Origin: Deltaproteobacteria bacterium
GTDB lineage: Bacteria > Desulfobacterota > Deferrisomatia > Deferrisomatales > BM512
Assembly (NCBI GenBank): GCA_002869015.1
Contig: PKTT01000035.1
Span: forward strand, 1-51,246
Length of the DNA: 51,246 nucleotides
Reading direction: 5' to 3'
A program made the position numbers and the translations under genes. Below the pieces are notes generated by a model. It did not search any database and had not been told where the DNA came from. It saw nothing but the letters and a program-made list of their open reading frames with translations. Each line of letters opens with the position of its first letter. Within the stretch, counting starts at the first letter, position 1. Below are positions 41,813 through 50,338 of the stretch, one piece after another.

Positions 41813-42037
41813 CTACTGCACTGCCTCTACGGCTTTTACCTCTGGAATCTCCTGCTTGATAAAGCGTTCGATGCCCTGCTTAAGGGTCATCTGGCTCATC
41901 GGACATCCCTTGCAGGCTCCCTGGAGGCGAACTTTAACGATGCCGTCATCTGTTACGTCGACAAGCTCGGCGTCACCGCCGTCAGCTTGCAATTTAACGC
42001 GGACCTGATCCAGTGCGGCTTGAACTTTTTCCTTCAT
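41813..42037 (-). CDS. NifU-like C-terminal domain protein (Nfu type)
   Basis: The start is set at ATG 42037 (MKEKVQAALDQVRVKLQADGGD) behind AAAGGA; the frame extends upstream to 42106 without a ribosome site. The 74-residue protein is a stand-alone Nfu domain with the cluster-binding CXXC in GACKGCPMSQMTLKQGIE. It carries or delivers 4Fe-4S clusters to targets in the cytoplasm. It precedes the FAD oxidase gene by 3 bp and is divergent from rubrerythrin. Confidence 0.92.
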   Translation of the reverse strand: MKEKVQAALDQVRVKLQADGGDAELVDVTDDGIVKVRLQGACKGCPMSQMTLKQGIERFIKQEIPEVKAVEAVQ

Positions 42038-42170
42038 TTGTATTCCTTTCGAGTTATGAAAAATTGCCGGTAGCGACAATTTACCTTCCATGAAGCGGAG
42101 GGTCAATTACATTGATTTTCTTGTAGTTTTTTAATTAAGTGTTAATTTGTGGGGGAAGATATTTTTCCCC

Positions 42171-42199
42171 TTGACAAATTATAACCATTTTGGTTAACT
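42171..42199 (+). promoter_or_regulatory. rubrerythrin promoter with overlapping dyad operator
   Basis: TTGACA (42171-42176) and TTAACT (42194-42199) are 17 bp apart. The dyad TAACCA-TTT-TGGTTA (42182-42196) covers the spacer and the -10 box, where a repressor would block polymerase. It loosely recalls a PerR-type box, but the match is not exact. Confidence 0.5.
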
Positions 42200-42255
42200 A
42201 AAGCCAGCAGTTGGAAATACACATACGACTTAAATTTACCAGAGGAGAAAAACTA

Positions 42256-42750
42256 ATGAGCAAATCAACCGACAATCTCTGGGCCGCTTTCGCGGGCGAA
42301 TCTCAGGCTAACCGTAAATACACCGCGTTCTCCAGAAAAGCAGATGACCAGGGCTATGTACAGGCCGCCAAGCTCTTTCGCGCAGCAGCAGCAGCAGAGA
42401 CCGTTCATGCGCTTAGCCACTTTAAAGCCCTTGATGGTGTGAGCGAGACCGCTGACAATATCCGCGCAGCCATCGCTGGTGAAGACCACGAGGCTGAGGT
42501 CATGTACCCGGAGTTCATTGCGACGGCAGAAGCCGAGGGTGAAAAGAAGGCGCTAACTACCTTCAAGTGGGCCTTTGAAGTTGAGAAAACTCACCGTACC
42601 CTCTTTCAGAGCATGCTTGAGAATTTGGATTCCGAGGAGACATTTGACTACTACGTGTGCCCCATTTGCGGCCATACGCACGAGCGAAATGCCCCCGATA
42701 AATGCCCCGTATGTGGAGCCTCCGGCGATCGTTTCGAGCGTATCTCCTAA
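42256..42750 (+). CDS. rubrerythrin
   Basis: The start is ATG 42256 (MSKSTDNLWAAFAGESQANRKY) behind AGGAG. The 164-residue protein has the ferritin-like diiron four-helix bundle (E in FAGESQA, EExxH-type helices with AETVHALSHFKAL, EVMYPEF and EVEKTHRTLF) and a C-terminal rubredoxin-like Fe(Cys)4 site (CPICGH and CPVCGA). It reduces hydrogen peroxide with electrons from rubredoxin or NADH, a normal oxidative-stress defence of anaerobes. It is monocistronic between its own promoter and a terminator. Confidence 0.96.
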   Translation: MSKSTDNLWAAFAGESQANRKYTAFSRKADDQGYVQAAKLFRAAAAAETVHALSHFKALDGVSETADNIRAAIAGEDHEAEVMYPEFIATAEAEGEKKALTTFKWAFEVEKTHRTLFQSMLENLDSEETFDYYVCPICGHTHERNAPDKCPVCGASGDRFERIS

Positions 42751-42777
42751 AGACAGATAAAGAGAATATTTATAATA

Positions 42778-42816
42778 AAAAAGGGAGCGCATTTAGCGCT
42801 CCCTTTTTGTTTTTAG
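42778..42816. terminator. bidirectional terminator between rubrerythrin and GAPDH
   Basis: A hairpin AAAGGGAGCGC-atttA-GCGCTCCCTTT with A-rich and T-rich flanks on both sides serves the converging rubrerythrin (plus) and long GAPDH (minus) genes. Confidence 0.88.
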
Positions 42817-42832
42817 TTTCTTTGGCTTCAGC

Positions 42833-44287
42833 TTATGCCTTGGGAAACTCCGGCAGGTCTATATCGGCCATCTGCTGAAGAAGGCGCATCAGCTGACAAG
42901 TATAACCATACTCATTATCGTACCAAACATAGAGGACTACGTTATGAGGGTCCGCTTCATTTACGATGGTAGCCTGACCGTCAAAAACACCTGCGTGGCG
43001 AGAACCAACTATATCCGAAGATACGATATCTGCGGAGTTCGTGTAGTCAATCTGGGTCTGTAGGGGGCTATTAAGGGATATTGATCGTATATAGCTGTTG
43101 ATGTCCTCTTTTGAGACCTTCTTTGCCAGAGAGAGCTTTAATATGGCTAGTGAAACGTTTGGAGTGGGAACCCTTATCGCATTACCGGTGAGCTTACCCT
43201 TCAGCTCAGGAAGAACCTTTGCCACAGCGGAAGCCGCTCCCGTCGAGGTTATGACCATATTAAGGGATGCGGCACGACCGCGCCTTGGTTTGCTGTGGTA
43301 GTTGTCAATAAGGTTTTGATCGTTGGTATAGGAGTGACAGCTTTCAATATGGCCGCTAACAATGCCGTATCGCTCGTCCATGACCTTCAAGATTGGGGCG
43401 ATGGCGTTAGTTGTACAGCTTGCCGCTGAAACAATTTTTTCACCGGGGGAAAGCTGATCGTTGTTTATTCCAAATACTATATTAGGGATATCACCCTTGC
43501 CAGGGGCAGTTAGTAGAACCTTCTTCACGCCCTTACCCTCAAGGTGCCTGGAGAGCCCCTCGCTATCACGCCACCTGCCGGTGTTGTCCACAACGATTGC
43601 GTTATCTATTCCATAGCGGGTGTAATCCATCTCCTCAGGGGGTATGGAGTCAATTAGCCTCATCATGTTGCCGTTGGCAATTAGCGCCCGCTCCTCATGG
43701 TCGACCTCCAAGGTGCCTTTGAAGGTCCCGTGAACGGAGTCCAGCCTGAGGAGTGCGGCGCGCTTTTCAAGGTCGTCGGCCCCCTGATTTCTGACCACGA
43801 TCCCTTTGGGGCGTATCTTGTCGCCGTTTCCGATCTTATCTAGTAGCACCCGCGCCACGAGGCGGCCTATTCTGCCGAACCCATAAAGAACCAGATCCTG
43901 TGGGCTCTTGAGCACAGGATGTTTGCCGGTGCATGCGCTGGCGAGCTCCTTGTCAAGGAACTCCTTAACGGAGCTTGTCCCTGAGTGGAGAAATTTATGC
44001 GTAATTTTTCCGAGGTCTATTCGGCATGGACCAAGGTCCATCTTGGCAATCTGCTCAAGAACGGGCAGGGTATCCTCAACAGTCAGCTCTTCACCCGTTA
44101 CCAGCAGGCCGTAGCGGTGAGCCTTTAAAACGTCAAGGGAGCTTACCTTGGCGATTGACCTGCCATAGACATGGATGAGTACGCCGCGTTCCAAACGCAG
44201 TTCGTTGAGCGGTGCCAACATTTTATTGGCGATTACTTCGTAGCGAGCCCATTTTTCAAAGTAGAGATCACCTTTGGTGAGGTCCAT
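42833..44287 (-). CDS. long-form glyceraldehyde-3-phosphate dehydrogenase
   Basis: The 484-residue protein has a normal GAPDH core from about residue 128 (VLYGFGRIGRLVARVLL) with catalytic Cys in SAASCTTNAIAP, the general-base His in ESCHSYTNDQ, and WYDNEYGYTCQL at the C-terminus. About 125 extra residues precede the core. Such long forms exist in pseudomonads and some other bacteria. It probably oxidises glyceraldehyde-3-phosphate; the direction in vivo is not known. It is divergent from the XRE-cupin gene and behind a clear GGAGG site. Confidence 0.93.
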   Translation of the reverse strand: MDLTKGDLYFEKWARYEVIANKMLAPLNELRLERGVLIHVYGRSIAKVSSLDVLKAHRYGLLVTGEELTVEDTLPVLEQIAKMDLGPCRIDLGKITHKFLHSGTSSVKEFLDKELASACTGKHPVLKSPQDLVLYGFGRIGRLVARVLLDKIGNGDKIRPKGIVVRNQGADDLEKRAALLRLDSVHGTFKGTLEVDHEERALIANGNMMRLIDSIPPEEMDYTRYGIDNAIVVDNTGRWRDSEGLSRHLEGKGVKKVLLTAPGKGDIPNIVFGINNDQLSPGEKIVSAASCTTNAIAPILKVMDERYGIVSGHIESCHSYTNDQNLIDNYHSKPRRGRAASLNMVITSTGAASAVAKVLPELKGKLTGNAIRVPTPNVSLAILKLSLAKKVSKEDINSYIRSISLNSPLQTQIDYTNSADIVSSDIVGSRHAGVFDGQATIVNEADPHNVVLYVWYDNEYGYTCQLMRLLQQMADIDLPEFPKA

Positions 44288-44304
44288 CTTTGGCTATCCT
44301 CCGG

Positions 44305-44315
44305 GGAAAATTTCC
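44305..44315. promoter_or_regulatory. dyad in the GAPDH/XRE divergent region
   Basis: GGAAA-A-TTTCC, an 11-bp dyad in the 140-bp region between the long GAPDH start and the regulator start. It overlaps the leader of the GAPDH gene and might bind the neighbouring XRE regulator. Confidence 0.25.
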
Positions 44316-44427
44316 GACAAAATTAGAGGGAGGAACTATACACGATCTTTTTTATACGTTAAAAAAGAAAAAGGAATTTTTACCGAATATAGCATCCATA
44401 ATGTACAGCGCAAGGACGGGTAGCCAA

Positions 44428-45027
44428 ATGAAACGCATGGACCCCGAGGTTGAAGAATTAGGGATTGGCAGGAAGATAAGGTCATTGCGAAAGCAGCTTG
44501 ATTTTACCCTCCAGCAGCTCTCCGATAAAACAGGACTCTCTAAACCGCTCCTGTCACAGGTAGAAAACGGCCATGTGGTGCCGCCCGTTTCAACGCTGAT
44601 GAGGATCGCCAAAGCGCTTGGCGTAAATATCTCCTTCTTTTTCCAGGATGAGGAGGAGGACGTCAAGGTGTCCGTCACCCGCGCCAGCGAAAGGCATGAG
44701 GTTGGCCCTCGCCCACACCACCCAAACGATGAAGTGGGTTATAGCTATGCCTCCCTTGAGATACATAAGGCAAGGAAGTCGATGCAGCCTCTCATGGTTA
44801 CCTTCGGCAGGGAGGAGGGAGACGCGCTGAGGTTTTACAGCCACGAGGGTGAGGAGTGCGTTTACCTGATCGAGGGGCAAGTCGAGTTTATCTCTGATGA
44901 GGGTAACTGGACGCTTGATGTTGGCGACTGCCTCTATTTCGACTCGGAGATTCCACATGCGTTGAGAACCGTCTCGGATAAGCCTGCTAAAGCGCTTATC
45001 GTTTTGTTTCCGGGGAGGAAACTTTAA
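44428..45027 (+). CDS. XRE-family regulator with C-terminal cupin domain
   Basis: The start is set at ATG 44428 (MKRMDPEVEELGIGRKIRSLRKQ); the frame is open from 44290 but that region overlaps the divergent promoter area. The helix-turn-helix lies at about residues 15-70 (TLQQLSDKTGLSKPLLSQVENG). The cupin barrel at about 110-195 (EGEECVYLIEGQVEFI, DVGDCLYFDSEIPHAL) would bind a small ligand. Similar regulators control amino-acid, polyamine or redox genes. It is joined directly to hpt (stop followed by ATG). Confidence 0.9.
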   Translation: MKRMDPEVEELGIGRKIRSLRKQLDFTLQQLSDKTGLSKPLLSQVENGHVVPPVSTLMRIAKALGVNISFFFQDEEEDVKVSVTRASERHEVGPRPHHPNDEVGYSYASLEIHKARKSMQPLMVTFGREEGDALRFYSHEGEECVYLIEGQVEFISDEGNWTLDVGDCLYFDSEIPHALRTVSDKPAKALIVLFPGRKL

Positions 45028-45549
45028 ATGGCCGAAGATTTAAAAATTTTATTCACCAAGGAAGAGATCGCCGAGGCAACAGCAACTATTGCTGAGGAGA
45101 TAAATCGTGATTACGAAGGTAGAGAAATTGTGCTCTTAGGAATATTGACGGGGGCTTTTCTCTTTCTTGCGGACCTTGTGAGGCTAATTAAGGTTGATTG
45201 CAAGATAGATTTCGTCCGCCTTTCTTCATATGGCAATGATACCGCCTCAAGTGGGAAGGTGGAGAAGTTGATGTCCCACAAGCTGGACCTGACCGGAGCC
45301 AATGTAATTGTTGTCGAGGAGGTGGTGGACACTGGCTTGACGCTCAGTTATTTTTTAGAAGACTTAAAGTCTTCTGGGCCAAAAGAGGTCAAAGTTTGCT
45401 CACTCGTCGATAAAAGGGAGTGCAGAAAAAAAGAGATTGAAATTGATTACGCCGGTTTCGTGATAGAGGATGGTTTCCTTCTAGGTTACGGGATGGACCT
45501 TGCAGAGCGCCTGAGAAATCTACCCGATATCAGAGTGAAGGAAGATTAA
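45028..45549 (+). CDS. hpt: hypoxanthine phosphoribosyltransferase
   Basis: The 173-residue protein has the HPRT flexible loop and PRPP loop. VVEEVVDTGLTLSYFL is the PRPP-binding motif (usually VEDIIDTGLT) with the first acidic pair changed to EE. LLGILTGAFLFLADLVRLI is the N-terminal strand-loop, and LVDKRECRK and GFVIEDGFLLGYGMDLAERLRNL complete the fold. It salvages hypoxanthine and guanine with PRPP. It follows the XRE-cupin gene without gap and precedes the small rubredoxin-like gene by 20 bp. Confidence 0.92.
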   Translation: MAEDLKILFTKEEIAEATATIAEEINRDYEGREIVLLGILTGAFLFLADLVRLIKVDCKIDFVRLSSYGNDTASSGKVEKLMSHKLDLTGANVIVVEEVVDTGLTLSYFLEDLKSSGPKEVKVCSLVDKRECRKKEIEIDYAGFVIEDGFLLGYGMDLAERLRNLPDIRVKED

Positions 45550-45569
45550 CAGAGAATAAGGAGTGAATT

Positions 45570-45680
45570 ATGGCTACCTGGAAATGCCCCGACTGCGGCT
45601 ACGAGCGTGACTCGCGCTGTAAACCAAAGAAATGTCCCGATTGCGACAAGCCTGTCACCTTCGAGAAAAAAGAGAGCTGA
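45570..45680 (+). CDS. RCKP-type rubredoxin-like protein, 36 aa
   Basis: This short gene starts at ATG 45570 behind AAGGAG and ends at TGA 45680. The product has two CPxC knuckles, CPDCG and CPDCD, joined by a short turn with SRCKPKKCP. I remember a named family of RCKP-type rubredoxin-like proteins with this form. Five cysteines are present; four would bind one Fe or Zn. It may be a small electron carrier or a metal-binding adaptor. It is the last gene of the XRE-cupin/hpt operon and is followed by a terminator. Confidence 0.85.
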   Translation: MATWKCPDCGYERDSRCKPKKCPDCDKPVTFEKKES

Positions 45681-45683
45681 TTG

Positions 45684-45712
45684 AAACCGCCCTAAAGGGC
45701 GGTTTCTTTTTG
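45684..45712 (+). terminator. intrinsic terminator after the RCKP gene
   Basis: A perfect 9-bp hairpin AAACCGCCC / GGGCGGTTT with loop TAAA, followed by CTTTTT. Confidence 0.92.
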
Positions 45713-45776
45713 GCTGTTTATAGTAGAGGTGGTATTAATTTTGTAGCTGATCATTAAGTTCAACCGGGAGCTGATT

Positions 45777-46790
45777 ATGTCGCTGAAAGTTGGGATAGTA
45801 GGTTTTGGAAGGATAGGCAGAGCGCTATTTAGGCTTGGTTTTGACAGGCCGGGGATAGAGTTCGTGGCCATTTGTGATGATGGCGATGCCGATTCGCTCC
45901 TTTATCTTCTTAACCACTCAACAGTTGAAGGCGCTTTTGACTCTCCTGCGAGGCTCGTGGGGAATCACATAGTCGATGGGAGTCAGCGGGCGAGGATAAT
46001 GAAGCAATCAAAGCCCGGCGCGGTTCCTTGGGATAGCCTAGGCGTGGATTATGTATTTGATTGCACAGGCGAATATCGCACTGAAAAAGAGCTCTCAAAG
46101 CACTGCGAAGCGGGAGCCCGTCTGGTGATATCCTCTACGCCCTCTTCGGATGCTTCTATTCCTGTAATAGTAAGAGGGGTGAATTGCGCCGGGGTTACAG
46201 GGGACGAGGTGATAATCTCCTGTGGATCATCATCGATACATGCGCTCTCCCTGGTACTAAAGGTGCTTATCGATGGCCCAGGTGTTGACGCCGCGACGAT
46301 GACCTCGGTCCATGCATATACAGGGAATCAGCATCTCTCAGACTCTGCCAGCGTATCGCTCAGGTGGAGCCGTTCAGCGGCCCAGAACATAATTCCCAAT
46401 GAAACCTGGGCTCCTGAGGTTGCTTCCTCTTTGCTACCGAAGTTAAATGGCAAAATTGATGGCTTAGCGCTGAACGTACCCGTAGCGGCGGGTTCCAATA
46501 TCGACCTTGTAACCAAGCTCGGAAAGGCTTTGAGCGTAGAAGAGGTAAACGCTCTCTTCTTAGAGGCTTCACAGGGGGCGATGAAGGGGCTCATGGGCTA
46601 TACCGACGCACCAATCGTCTCCAGTGATGTAATTGGGGACCGTCATTCGGCGCTTTTTGACTCCAACGCTACCCTTTCTATGGAGAGCGGACTTGTCAAA
46701 ACGCTCGCATGGTTTGACAACGGTTGGGCTTTCGCCGAGAGGATGCTCGAAACGGCTGAGATCCACGCGATAAGGGGAGGTGCCCTGTGA
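45777..46790 (+). CDS. GAPDH paralogue lacking the catalytic cysteine
   Basis: The 337-residue protein aligns with GAPDH over its whole length (VGIVGFGRIGRALFRLG, LLYLLNHSTVEGAF, SVHAYTGNQHLSD, SSDVIGDRHSALFDS, WFDNGWAFAERML). At the active site, where the next gene has SNASCTTNCMAP, this one has SCGSSSIHALSL: aligned from the conserved following helix, the catalytic Cys is Ser and the Asn is His. A Cys occurs three residues earlier. The general-base His is kept. Normal catalysis is unlikely; a regulatory or NAD-binding role is possible. Its stop overlaps the start of the intact gap gene, so the two are made together. Confidence 0.88.
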   Translation: MSLKVGIVGFGRIGRALFRLGFDRPGIEFVAICDDGDADSLLYLLNHSTVEGAFDSPARLVGNHIVDGSQRARIMKQSKPGAVPWDSLGVDYVFDCTGEYRTEKELSKHCEAGARLVISSTPSSDASIPVIVRGVNCAGVTGDEVIISCGSSSIHALSLVLKVLIDGPGVDAATMTSVHAYTGNQHLSDSASVSLRWSRSAAQNIIPNETWAPEVASSLLPKLNGKIDGLALNVPVAAGSNIDLVTKLGKALSVEEVNALFLEASQGAMKGLMGYTDAPIVSSDVIGDRHSALFDSNATLSMESGLVKTLAWFDNGWAFAERMLETAEIHAIRGGAL

Positions 46791-47785
46791 GAGTCGCTAT
46801 AAACGGCTTTGGGCGTATCGGGCGTTCAATCTACCGTCTCCTAAATGAAAAAGAGGGGTTTGAGGTGGTCGCGGTAAATGACTTGGCTGACCCTGCCGCC
46901 CTTGCTTACCTGCTAAATCACGATACCGTCATGGGCAACTTCGAGGACAGCGCCATAATTGAAGATGGGGAGATGGTTACGGGGCATCAGCGGACCAAAA
47001 TGCTCTCCGAGCGCGATCCGGCAAAGCTGCCATGGCGGGAGCTTGGGGTCGACTATGTCATTGAGGCCACAGGTGTTTTCCGAGATCTGGAGAAAGCCGC
47101 GCTCCACCTTGATGCTGGCGCCGGGAGGGTTATATTGACCGTGCCGGCAAAGGGGGAGGTTGATGCAACGGTCGTCCTAGGCGTCAATGAGGAGACGATT
47201 ACTCCTGAGTGCAGGGTGATCTCCAACGCCTCATGCACCACAAACTGTATGGCGCCTGTTGTAAAGATTCTGCATGAAAACTTCACCATTCTTTCAGGTC
47301 TTATGACCACCGTGCATGCCTATACCAATGACCAGCGTCTGGCGGACGTGCCCCACTCGGACTGGAGGCGATCACGCGCTGCGGCGGAGAATACCATTCC
47401 CACAACTACAGGGGCCGCGCGCGCTGTGGGTGTGGTCTTGCCGGAGCTAAAGGGGAAGCTGGATGGAATGGCGATGAGGGTGCCCATACCTGACGGATCG
47501 GTAGTTGATCTGGTAACTGAGGTTTCCCGTGATGTAACTGTCGAAGAGGTGAACGCTGCGATCCGTTCAGGCGCTAATTCTCCGTCAATGAGAGGTGTGC
47601 TCCGCTACTCGGAGGGGCCCCTTGTCTCAAGCGATATAGTCGGAGATCCCCACTCGGCGATCTTTGATGCCCCCCTTACGCAGGTTATAGGTGGAAGGTT
47701 GGTTAAGACAATCTCCTGGTATGACAACGAGTGGGGCTATTCAAACAGGGTGGTCGACCTCATAGAATATCTTGCGGGGTTATAG
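46787..47785 (+). CDS. gap: glyceraldehyde-3-phosphate dehydrogenase
   Basis: The 332-residue protein is a standard GAPDH: NAD-binding INGFGRIGRSIYRLL, catalytic Cys in SNASCTTNCMAP (about residue 150), general-base His in TTVHAYTNDQRLAD, and WYDNEWGYSNRVVDLI at the end. It oxidises glyceraldehyde-3-phosphate to 1,3-bisphosphoglycerate. GTG start overlaps the preceding paralogue (GTGA). The phosphofructokinase gene converges from the other side, 3 bp away, and pgk is not present. Confidence 0.97.
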   Translation: MRVAINGFGRIGRSIYRLLNEKEGFEVVAVNDLADPAALAYLLNHDTVMGNFEDSAIIEDGEMVTGHQRTKMLSERDPAKLPWRELGVDYVIEATGVFRDLEKAALHLDAGAGRVILTVPAKGEVDATVVLGVNEETITPECRVISNASCTTNCMAPVVKILHENFTILSGLMTTVHAYTNDQRLADVPHSDWRRSRAAAENTIPTTTGAARAVGVVLPELKGKLDGMAMRVPIPDGSVVDLVTEVSRDVTVEEVNAAIRSGANSPSMRGVLRYSEGPLVSSDIVGDPHSAIFDAPLTQVIGGRLVKTISWYDNEWGYSNRVVDLIEYLAGL

Positions 47786-47788
47786 TCC

Positions 47789-48946
47789 TCAGTACATAAA
47801 CATGGGTAGGCCGAGGCCGTGGCGAACCCTCGGCACATAGTTTTTAGGGTCGTATAACGCTTCTACATCCACCTTTTTCTCTCCCATAAGGGGCATGTCT
47901 CCCTCGACGTGGGTGTAGCGGCCCTCGCGCAGCGCCACCATACGACCAAAGGTGCCGGCGTCTATCAAGTCAAGGGCGCAGTTGGCGAAGGTCTTTGCCA
48001 CCATCGTATCAAGGCCATCAGGCGCGCCAGAGCGCATAAGGTAACCCAGGGATTGGAATAGAGTTTTCTCCCCCGTCAACTTCTCAATCCGTGCTGCGGT
48101 CTCTTGACCAACGCCCCCCAACTTCCTGTGCCCGAAGGCGTCAGCCTGGCCATGCTCGACTACTTTTCCGCCTATCTCGGAGGCTCCCTCAGAGATGGTC
48201 ATCATGCAGTAGTTTGAAGGGTTGGCATGTTTGTCTTCCATCAGGAGATTGGCTAAATGCTCCGCATCAAAAGGGACTTCGGAGATTACAGCCCTGTCAA
48301 CCCCGGCGAGGTAGGCGGAGACCAGTGACGTTTCACCGGAGCTCCTGCCGAAAAGCTCGACTACACCTATGCGTTCATGGGAGCCGGTAGAGGTTCTAAG
48401 TTGGCTGATGTATTCGACTGAGCGGGTAACAGCCGTTGAGAAGCCAATGCAAAAGTCCGTGCCATAGACATCGTTGTCCATTGTCTTTGGTATTGAGACT
48501 ATTGGGAAACCCTCTCGGTGGAGGTGTGAGGCGTAGCCAAGGGTGTCCTCCCCGCCGATTGGTATGAGTACATCCACACCCAAGCGTTCAAGATTTTTAA
48601 TTACATGGGGGGTGCAGTCAAAGGTTTCTCCTTCTCCCCGGATGCGGTCACCTTCGGCTATAAACCAGGGCAAGTCATCCTTGTTGACAGATATCGGGTT
48701 GACCCTTGCGGTATGGAGGAAGGTTCCCCCGGTGCGCTCAATTTTCCTAGTGTTATCAGGGGTCAAGGGGAGGGTGTATCTTTCTACAGAGTCGGGATTT
48801 TCCGTATCGAGGTCGAGCAGGCCCATCCACCCTTTGCGTATGCCCAGAACCGAGTGGCCCTCTTTAGCTGCGCGTAGTGTGACGGCGCGGATTGCCGGGT
48901 TGAGACCGGGGACGTCACCCCCACCGGTGAGTATTCCAACCTTCAT
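47789..48946 (-). CDS. 6-phosphofructokinase, ATP or PPi dependent
   Basis: The 385-residue protein has the PFK motifs [14 protein letters not shown] near the start, GGEDTLGYA (donor site, about residue 137), [12 protein letters not shown] (catalytic Asp, about 160) and the [13 protein letters not shown] segment. The Asp after GGE and the Lys in PKTMDND are the residues seen in pyrophosphate-dependent enzymes, while ATP enzymes usually have Gly at both; some related enzymes break this rule, so the donor is uncertain. It has a clear GAGGAG site before the ATG. With gap alongside, it supports an Embden-Meyerhof pathway. Confidence 0.92.
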   Translation of the reverse strand: MKVGILTGGGDVPGLNPAIRAVTLRAAKEGHSVLGIRKGWMGLLDLDTENPDSVERYTLPLTPDNTRKIERTGGTFLHTARVNPISVNKDDLPWFIAEGDRIRGEGETFDCTPHVIKNLERLGVDVLIPIGGEDTLGYASHLHREGFPIVSIPKTMDNDVYGTDFCIGFSTAVTRSVEYISQLRTSTGSHERIGVVELFGRSSGETSLVSAYLAGVDRAVISEVPFDAEHLANLLMEDKHANPSNYCMMTISEGASEIGGKVVEHGQADAFGHRKLGGVGQETAARIEKLTGEKTLFQSLGYLMRSGAPDGLDTMVAKTFANCALDLIDAGTFGRMVALREGRYTHVEGDMPLMGEKKVDVEALYDPKNYVPRVRHGLGLPMFMY

Positions 48947-49012
48947 CCATTGTTCTCCTCTTAAGGAAGGTTTTTTAGGAGTATATGGCAGGTGAAGCTT
49001 CGGTCAAGGTGG

Positions 49013-50221
49013 TCAGTCGACCCTGATGGCTTTTATGGGGTCAAGGCGTGAGGCCCGCCAGGAAGGGTAGATTGTCGCCAGATAACAGAGTGCTATCGCT
49101 ACAGATGCGCAAATTAGCGATGAGGCGAAGGAGGTGTGAATTGGGAACTCGTCAAAGAGATATATGTCTCCAGGGAGCCTGATGATATGCCACCTGTTTT
49201 GCACCCAGCAGAGAGAGTTTCCCAGCGTTACCCCTAAAATCGAGCCAACCGCCCCAATCACGATCCCCTGAAGGGCAAAGAGGCGCCGTATTGTCTTAGA
49301 GCTAGCCCCCATAGCTTTTAAGATGCCAATCTCCCGCGTTTTTTCCAGGACTACCATTATCAGCGTCGCCGCAACGTTGAAAGCTGCTACGACAACTATG
49401 AGCCCCAAAATTATTAGGAGAACAACTTTTTGTAGCCCCAGCGCGCTGAGCATGTTTCTATTCAGGCGCTTCCAGTCGCTGACCCAGTAATCCGCGCCTA
49501 GAAGTTTTGAGATTTCACCTGCTATGCTGCTGGCGTCTTCAACATTTTCCACTCTTACGTCAAGCGCAGAGATTTTGCCCTCCATTCCTAGAAGGGAGGC
49601 AGCGTTATCTATGGACAGAAAGGCGAAAGTAGAATCAAAATCGTACATCCCCGAGCTGAAGATGCCGCCTACTGAAAAGAGCCTTGAACGTGGCAATTTA
49701 CCCGTGGGTATCGTAACCCGTACCTGATCGCCTGTATTAACTCCAAGCTCGCGGGCTAGCTCAGTTCCGAGGAGAATTGATGGGGTAGAAGATATAAGGG
49801 AGGATATTTCGCCCTCAATCATCCCTTCACCTACAAGCGCCAGCCATCCGGGGTCATTGGTGTCGACGCCCCTGAGAGCCCCTCCGGTGTTGGATCTTTT
49901 GGACTCTATCATTCCCTGGCCCAGCACAACGGGGTTAACTCTGACCACCCCCGCAACATCTTTTAGTGCTCGGAACTCCTTGGCCCCGTTTTCTGCTATT
50001 GGGCCTCGGAGCGAATATATGGAGATATGAGAGTTCATACCGACCAGCTTGTCGCGAAAGGTTGAGATGTAGCCGCTCATCACTGCATACACTATTATGA
50101 GCGCTGCCACACCTACGGCAACCCCGCCCGTTGATAGGTAGGTGATTAGAGAGATAAATTTCGCCCCCTTGCGGGCACGAAGGTGGCGGAGCGCCATCCA
50201 AAACTCTAAATTATTTTTCAT
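49013..50221 (-). CDS. LolC/LolE-type lipoprotein-releasing permease
   Basis: The start is set at ATG 50221 (MKNNLEFWMALRHLRARKGAKFISLITYLST), matching the usual start of LolC/E; the frame continues upstream without support. The 402-residue protein has one N-terminal and three C-terminal membrane segments with a large MacB-like periplasmic domain between, and the FtsX signature (VVLEKTREIGILKAMGASSKTIRRLF). It lifts mature lipoproteins from the inner membrane for outer-membrane sorting. The ATPase LolD is not in the window, though it could lie elsewhere. Many lipoproteins in this window would be clients. Confidence 0.92.
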   Translation of the reverse strand: MKNNLEFWMALRHLRARKGAKFISLITYLSTGGVAVGVAALIIVYAVMSGYISTFRDKLVGMNSHISIYSLRGPIAENGAKEFRALKDVAGVVRVNPVVLGQGMIESKRSNTGGALRGVDTNDPGWLALVGEGMIEGEISSLISSTPSILLGTELARELGVNTGDQVRVTIPTGKLPRSRLFSVGGIFSSGMYDFDSTFAFLSIDNAASLLGMEGKISALDVRVENVEDASSIAGEISKLLGADYWVSDWKRLNRNMLSALGLQKVVLLIILGLIVVVAAFNVAATLIMVVLEKTREIGILKAMGASSKTIRRLFALQGIVIGAVGSILGVTLGNSLCWVQNRWHIIRLPGDIYLFDEFPIHTSFASSLICASVAIALCYLATIYPSWRASRLDPIKAIRVD

Positions 50222-50338
50222 GTGAGGAGTATAGTCTTTCAACCACGGAGCGCTCAACTCCCAAAGACATGATTGACTTGACAATCATTGCCACCTCTCC
50301 GATGCTGCTTACAGTTACTGCGAAAGGGAGTGGACCAA

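Noticed and set aside
44290-44427. N-terminal extension of the XRE-cupin regulator
   Set aside because: It would begin 3 bp from the divergent GAPDH start, cover the whole promoter region and add 46 residues not seen before HTH domains of this type.
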